From assembly GCA_903852955.1 (NCBI GenBank), contig CAINSH010000121.1:1-9585 (forward strand): a DNA stretch of 9,585 nt, written 5' to 3'. Position 1 is the first letter of the stretch, and every line of letters starts with the position of its first letter. Under the pieces are notes generated by a model. That model had not been told where the DNA came from. It searched no databases and was given only the letters and a program-made list of their open reading frames with translations. The position numbers and the translations under genes are program-made. Shown piece by piece: positions 6,227 through 9,585 of the stretch. Source of the stretch: an uncultured Actinomycetes bacterium. GTDB lineage: Bacteria > Actinomycetota > Actinomycetes > Nanopelagicales > Nanopelagicaceae.

Positions 6227-7348
6227 TTAATTCTTCGCGGCAATTAGGGTAACCGTAATTGTGACCTCTTCACCGTCACGGTAATAAGTCAATCTGACAG
6301 TATCGCCAACATTCTTTGCGCGAATCGCCACAATCAATTCTTCTGCGGCATTAATAACCTTGCCTTCAAAATTTATAATTATGTCTCCAGCGCGAATTCC
6401 GGCCTTTGCTGCCGGCCCGCCAGCCAAAATTGCCGCGTTTGATTGCGCGACTTTTGCACCGAGACCTGTGAAGTTCATATCAAGTGAGACACCAAGAATT
6501 GGATAGGTGGCTTTACCTGATTTAATTAATTGATCTGCAGTCTTTCTTGCCTGGTTGATTGGAATTGCAAATCCAAGACCGATAGAACCAGTCTGCACAG
6601 TTGATCCAAGGGAAGCAATTGCTGAGTTAACTCCAATTACCGCCCCAGTTGCATCAACTAACGGACCACCTGAGTTTCCGGGATTAATCGCGGCATCGGT
6701 TTGCAATGCGTTAATAAAGGAACTTTCAGTTGCAGATTCGCCGGCAGTTACTGGACGATTTTTTGCACTAATTATTCCCATCGTTACTGTGCCCGATAAA
6801 CCAAGTGGTGATCCAATTGCAATTACAGCATCACCAACTGCAACTTTTTCACTATCACCAAATTGAAGAGCTGGCAGATTATTTGCTGCAATTTTAATAA
6901 CAGCAAGGTCATACGATGCATCTCGCCCAACGATTGTTGCATCATAAACATCACCATTATTAAGTGTGACTCGCAAAGTTCCATTGCCATCAGCAACTTC
7001 TGCAATCACATGGTTGTTAGTTAAAATATAACCATTACTGTCAAAAACAAAACCCGATCCATTTCCGCCACCAGATTCTGAACGAACATTGATCGAAACC
7101 ACTGAAGGCAAAACACGTTGAGCTATACCAGCTACAGAATCTGGAGCACGTTCGATTGTGCTTGAAGAATTAACAATATTTGCGGAGTTAAATAAGGAAC
7201 TACCTGTTGCTGTTACACCTAGAAATCCGCCTAAGCAACTGGCAAGAAGCGCGGTAAAAAAGATTTTGCCACGTGAGCTTTTTGCGGGGGCGCTTGACTC
7301 CCACCAAGGGCGGTTTGTAACGGCTTTTCTTTTTCTAGGAAAAATCAT
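6227..7348 (-). CDS. HtrA/DegP-type trypsin-like serine protease with PDZ domain
   Basis: A 373-residue membrane-anchored protease of family S1C for quality control of envelope proteins. A basic cytoplasmic N-terminus (1-28, with a WW pair) precedes one helix (about 29-48), with no cleavage motif I trust, so it is probably a signal anchor with the catalytic part outside. The protease domain carries the triad H113 (TNNHV), D147 (YDLAV) and S226 (GNSGGPL). One PDZ domain follows at about 283-370 (GPAAKAGIRAGDIIINFEG). The start ATG at 7348 follows the methyltransferase stop by 12 bp, so it is in that operon. In Mycobacterium and Streptomyces this gene sits after sigE and its anti-sigma gene; neither is present here, so control by that pathway is not evident. 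Confidence 0.95.
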   Translation of the reverse strand: MIFPRKRKAVTNRPWWESSAPAKSSRGKIFFTALLASCLGGFLGVTATGSSLFNSANIVNSSSTIERAPDSVAGIAQRVLPSVVSINVRSESGGGNGSGFVFDSNGYILTNNHVIAEVADGNGTLRVTLNNGDVYDATIVGRDASYDLAVIKIAANNLPALQFGDSEKVAVGDAVIAIGSPLGLSGTVTMGIISAKNRPVTAGESATESSFINALQTDAAINPGNSGGPLVDATGAVIGVNSAIASLGSTVQTGSIGLGFAIPINQARKTADQLIKSGKATYPILGVSLDMNFTGLGAKVAQSNAAILAGGPAAKAGIRAGDIIINFEGKVINAAEELIVAIRAKNVGDTVRLTYYRDGEEVTITVTLIAAKN

Positions 7349-7360
7349 GTTCGTATCTTG

Positions 7361-8005
7361 CTACAACTTCGTAGCAACCAACAAACCATCTCCGGCTGGT
7401 AGCAAGGTACTCACCCACTGCTCTGCGCCGTTTTTAATGATTTTCCCAGCATCACGCAGGGCAACAGTCTTCGGATCGCGTTGGGCAGGATCATTGACTT
7501 TTGAACCACCAAAGAAATTATCAATCACAAGAACTCCCCCACTTCGCAAAATGCGATGAGCCTCGTTGATTATGAAGGCTAAGTCTTCAGGGTTTTGCCG
7601 AACTACAACTATGTCGTACGCCTTATCGGTCAATTTTGAGATGACATCAAGAATTGAATTCGTGATTAAACGGTAACGGTTGGCTGGAATCTCTGAATCT
7701 GCAAATGCCAATTTTGCGATCTGTGAATGTTCCATTTCGCTATCAATCGAAGTTAAAGTCCCGTTCTTAATCATGCCTTCTAGCAACCAAAGACTTCCGA
7801 CCCCGGACCCGGTCCCAATTTCTACGACTGATTGCGCTGAAAGTGTTGCGGCTAAATGGCGAAGATATGCGCCGACACCTGGCGTGACATCTATTGCGCC
7901 AATTTCAATACCACGCAATCGAGCTTGTGATTTAAAGTGATCTTCAGTAATAAATCCTTCGGAATATGCGTGCGGATCGGTCTTCATTACAGGTTTGTAA
8001 TCCAT
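7361..8005 (-). CDS. SAM-dependent O-methyltransferase (family 3, Rv1220c-like)
   Basis: A cytoplasmic class I methyltransferase of 214 residues resembling the COMT-like protein next to sigE in mycobacteria (Rv1220c). Motif I VVEIGTGSGVGSLWLL (60-75) binds S-adenosylmethionine; the acidic ribose-binding region is TSIDSE (85-90); SGGVLVIDNFF (155-165) is the post-motif strand. In typical COMT-like enzymes an IDADK-type Asp helps bind a divalent metal; here the equivalent stretch reads VVVRQNPED (133-141), so that ligand seems lost while D162-N163 remain. Substrate unknown. Two starts are possible: ATG 8005, overlapping pepA by 19 bases, or ATG 7987 (Met7), overlapping it by one base (TAATG). 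Family similarity begins near residue 13, so either is allowed. It sits directly before htrA in the operon. Confidence 0.88.
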   Translation of the reverse strand: MDYKPVMKTDPHAYSEGFITEDHFKSQARLRGIEIGAIDVTPGVGAYLRHLAATLSAQSVVEIGTGSGVGSLWLLEGMIKNGTLTSIDSEMEHSQIAKLAFADSEIPANRYRLITNSILDVISKLTDKAYDIVVVRQNPEDLAFIINEAHRILRSGGVLVIDNFFGGSKVNDPAQRDPKTVALRDAGKIIKNGAEQWVSTLLPAGDGLLVATKL

Positions 8006-9474
8006 TCTGTTAATAACCGCACGCCAAAACCAGTTCCACCTTTTGGATTTTCACCCGAATCAGTTTCACTGCGAGCTGGCCCAGCTATATCCAAATGCAC
8101 CCAACGCCGATTGCCTGCAAAATGTTCAAGAAAAAGCGCAGCCATAACTGAACCTGCTGAGTACTTAATCTTTCTTGATATGTGATTAAAATCGGCAACT
8201 TCACTGACTAGTCCATCTTTGTAGTCATCAACTAGTGGCATATGCCAAACGCGATCTCCAGATAGTAATCCAGCTTTTTCAAACTCACGAGCTAACTTTT
8301 CGTCGCGTGTATACATCGCGGCATATTGCTTACCCAACCCCAAAGTTGCTGCACTGGTAAGTGTTGCGATATCTATTAAATAATCTGGATCCAGGTTCTT
8401 ATCTGCATACGCTAAACCATCTGCCAAAACTAAGCGCCCTTCGGCGTCAGTATCAGTTACTTCAACTGTTGTGCCGCCATAGTGCTTGATTACATCGCTA
8501 GGACGCTGGGCAGTGCCAGAAAATGCATTTTCAGCACACATCATCAGCGCGGTTACTCGAACATTGGGTTGTAATTCTTCTAACGCAGTCAACGTCGCAA
8601 GGATTGCAGCAGCTCCGGACATGTCACTTTTCATTGGAATCATCAAGTCGTATGGACGCTTTAAATTTATGCCGCCCGTATCGAAAGTGATTCCCTTTCC
8701 AACTAATACAACATGTGGGAGCGCGTTATTTACTTTTTTCTCTTTTGCGGGTGCATAGGAAATTCGAATAAATCTTGGGCCTGGTTTTGGTGAGGAATTT
8801 CCAACTGCACACAACCCGCCAAACTCAACAAGGTCTTTCCCGGCAAGAACTTTAACTTTTAATCCTGTGCCTTGGGCGAACTCTTGAGCCTTTGTAGCCA
8901 TCCACGCAGGAGTCTTAATATTAGAAGGCGTATGAACCAAATCACGAGCACGCGTAATCGCTTTCGCAGTAGAGATAGCAACATTTATATTCTCCCTTTT
9001 AATTGTTGCGACTAAAAAAGTTGGAACACCAGCGGTTTCACCTGTCTTTAAGTTCCAAAGATATGCACCCAGAGTCAATGCAATTGCATGTGCCTTTACA
9101 TCTTCATCTGTGATTGCACACGCAGAATAGACAGTTGTGTTTTTCCCTTTTACTTTTCGTGCAATTGAAGTTGCGGCTATACGCATTGCAGGTGTTGATG
9201 AATCACCCAGCCCTACTAGAAATATTCGATCAGTTTTAGAATCAACTGCGCTGACTGGAATTTCGAATAATTCGCCAGCTTTGCCGGTTTGATTAAAAAA
9301 TGTTAGCTCATCAACTAATTCAACTTCGAAGTGATCTTCGATTTCTGCAATCAACTGCGCAGGGCCGACAAAAGAATAAGTTGAGTCAGCGTTTTTAATG
9401 AAGCCAAGTGCGATGGAGTTTGCTCCCAAAGCCGGAGCTAACTGCACCTTTGCGGCTTTTAATTTCCAAGACAT
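7987..9474 (-). CDS. pepA: Leucyl aminopeptidase (peptidase M17)
   Basis: A 495-residue cytoplasmic two-metal aminopeptidase that removes N-terminal residues from peptides; the length is normal for M17. The N-terminal domain spans about 1-165. The catalytic domain holds metal ligands by comparison with E. coli PepA: K260 and D265 in VGKGITFDTGG, D284 in MKSDMSG, D343 and E345 in TDAEGRL, with K272 and R347 as catalytic residues. The signature usually NTDAEGRL reads DTDAEGRL here, one Asn to Asp change at 341. The start at 9474 gives a complete N-terminal domain, and a TAGCCT box lies seven bases upstream, with no Shine-Dalgarno sequence. It begins 28 bp after the DUF3117 stop and overlaps the methyltransferase start, so it heads or joins the minus-strand operon. 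Confidence 0.95.
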   Translation of the reverse strand: MSWKLKAAKVQLAPALGANSIALGFIKNADSTYSFVGPAQLIAEIEDHFEVELVDELTFFNQTGKAGELFEIPVSAVDSKTDRIFLVGLGDSSTPAMRIAATSIARKVKGKNTTVYSACAITDEDVKAHAIALTLGAYLWNLKTGETAGVPTFLVATIKRENINVAISTAKAITRARDLVHTPSNIKTPAWMATKAQEFAQGTGLKVKVLAGKDLVEFGGLCAVGNSSPKPGPRFIRISYAPAKEKKVNNALPHVVLVGKGITFDTGGINLKRPYDLMIPMKSDMSGAAAILATLTALEELQPNVRVTALMMCAENAFSGTAQRPSDVIKHYGGTTVEVTDTDAEGRLVLADGLAYADKNLDPDYLIDIATLTSAATLGLGKQYAAMYTRDEKLAREFEKAGLLSGDRVWHMPLVDDYKDGLVSEVADFNHISRKIKYSAGSVMAALFLEHFAGNRRWVHLDIAGPARSETDSGENPKGGTGFGVRLLTEWITNL

Positions 9475-9481
9475 GCGTTGA

Positions 9482-9487
9482 AGGCTA
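9482..9487 (-). promoter_or_regulatory. Possible leaderless -10 box for pepA
   Basis: Minus-strand TAGCCT (TANNNT) ends seven bases before the pepA ATG at 9474, in the 28-bp gap after the DUF3117 stop. No convincing -35 is seen. If used, it would drive the pepA to mrp operon; tentative. Confidence 0.35.
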
Positions 9488-9502
9488 TCGCCTGCTATTG
9501 AT

Positions 9503-9585
9503 TTATTTCTTAACTAAAGCAACCGCGGCATGAAGGGCGGCGCTGAGATTGTTGGCTTCCTCTGAGTTCAGTTCTACGACTAGTC
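9503..9585 (-). CDS. DUF3117 family small protein, C-terminal end (5' end outside window)
   Basis: Minus-strand frame open from the right edge to a TAA at 9505-9503, giving 26 residues beginning LVVELNSEEANNLSAAL. This matches my memory of the end of the roughly 55-residue actinobacterial DUF3117 proteins (for example M. tuberculosis Rv1211, with RLVVELTPDEAAALGDEL). The function of the family is unknown. In mycobacteria it also lies a few genes from the Rv1220c-sigE-htrA region, which supports the call. The tail ALVKK extends slightly beyond the usual end. It is too short and too partial for domain analysis, and it lies 28 bp upstream of pepA on the same strand. Confidence 0.75.
   Translation of the reverse strand, partial: LVVELNSEEANNLSAALHAAVALVKK

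Noticed and set aside
7158..7559. Plus-strand open frame of 133 codons across the htrA/methyltransferase junction.
   Set aside because: It is antisense to two clear genes, shows no domain or credible composition, and has no ribosome binding site that I can see.
1..9585. Search by eye for CRISPR arrays, insertion sequences, tRNA or rRNA genes, attachment sites and riboswitches.
   Set aside because: None seen; coding density is almost complete and the largest gap is under 30 bp.

Overview
The window looks like ordinary chromosomal core DNA of a small-genome, mid-to-low GC actinobacterium. By eye the GC content is in the low 40s percent, which is low for the phylum. Yet the gene set and order (DEAD-box helicase, MarC, PHP, EamA / MgtE-like PRC+CBS protein, DUF1003 / Mrp, TatB, HtrA, O-methyltransferase, DUF3117) resemble the neighbourhood found in Mycobacterium and Streptomyces around sigE-htrA-tatB-mrp. 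Very tight packing, ATGA-type gene junctions, overlapping convergent stops and few Shine-Dalgarno sequences fit a streamlined lineage such as the freshwater acI group (Nanopelagicales). That assignment is inference.

Layout: (1) positions 3-644, plus strand: C-terminal half of a DEAD-box RNA helicase, running in from the left edge. (2) 641-3014, minus strand: a three-gene operon transcribed right to left, EamA transporter, PHP-domain phosphoesterase/exonuclease, MarC membrane protein, each joined to the next by a 4-base ATGA overlap. (3) 3015-3036: a 22-bp divergent promoter region whose GGTACC palindrome gives a -10-like box on each strand, each six bases from a start codon. (4) 3037-4808, plus strand: a soluble MgtE-like sensor protein without a channel domain, followed after 2 bp by a two-helix DUF1003 membrane protein. 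(5) 4776-9474, minus strand: leucyl aminopeptidase, O-methyltransferase, HtrA protease, TatB and Mrp, closely spaced and probably co-transcribed. (6) 9503-9585, minus strand: the C-terminal end of a DUF3117 small protein.

Functional themes are envelope protein quality control and export (HtrA, TatB), Fe-S cluster delivery (Mrp), peptide turnover (PepA), RNA metabolism (helicase, PHP) and small-molecule or Mg2+-linked membrane functions (EamA, MarC, MgtE-like/DUF1003). No mobile element, CRISPR array, tRNA or rRNA was seen, and no stretch over 300 bases lacks a gene. I see no clear novel defence or biosynthetic system. The most interesting points are the symmetric divergent leaderless promoter, the absence of sigE-rseA between the methyltransferase and htrA, the altered metal site of the methyltransferase, and the channel-less MgtE/DUF1003 pair.
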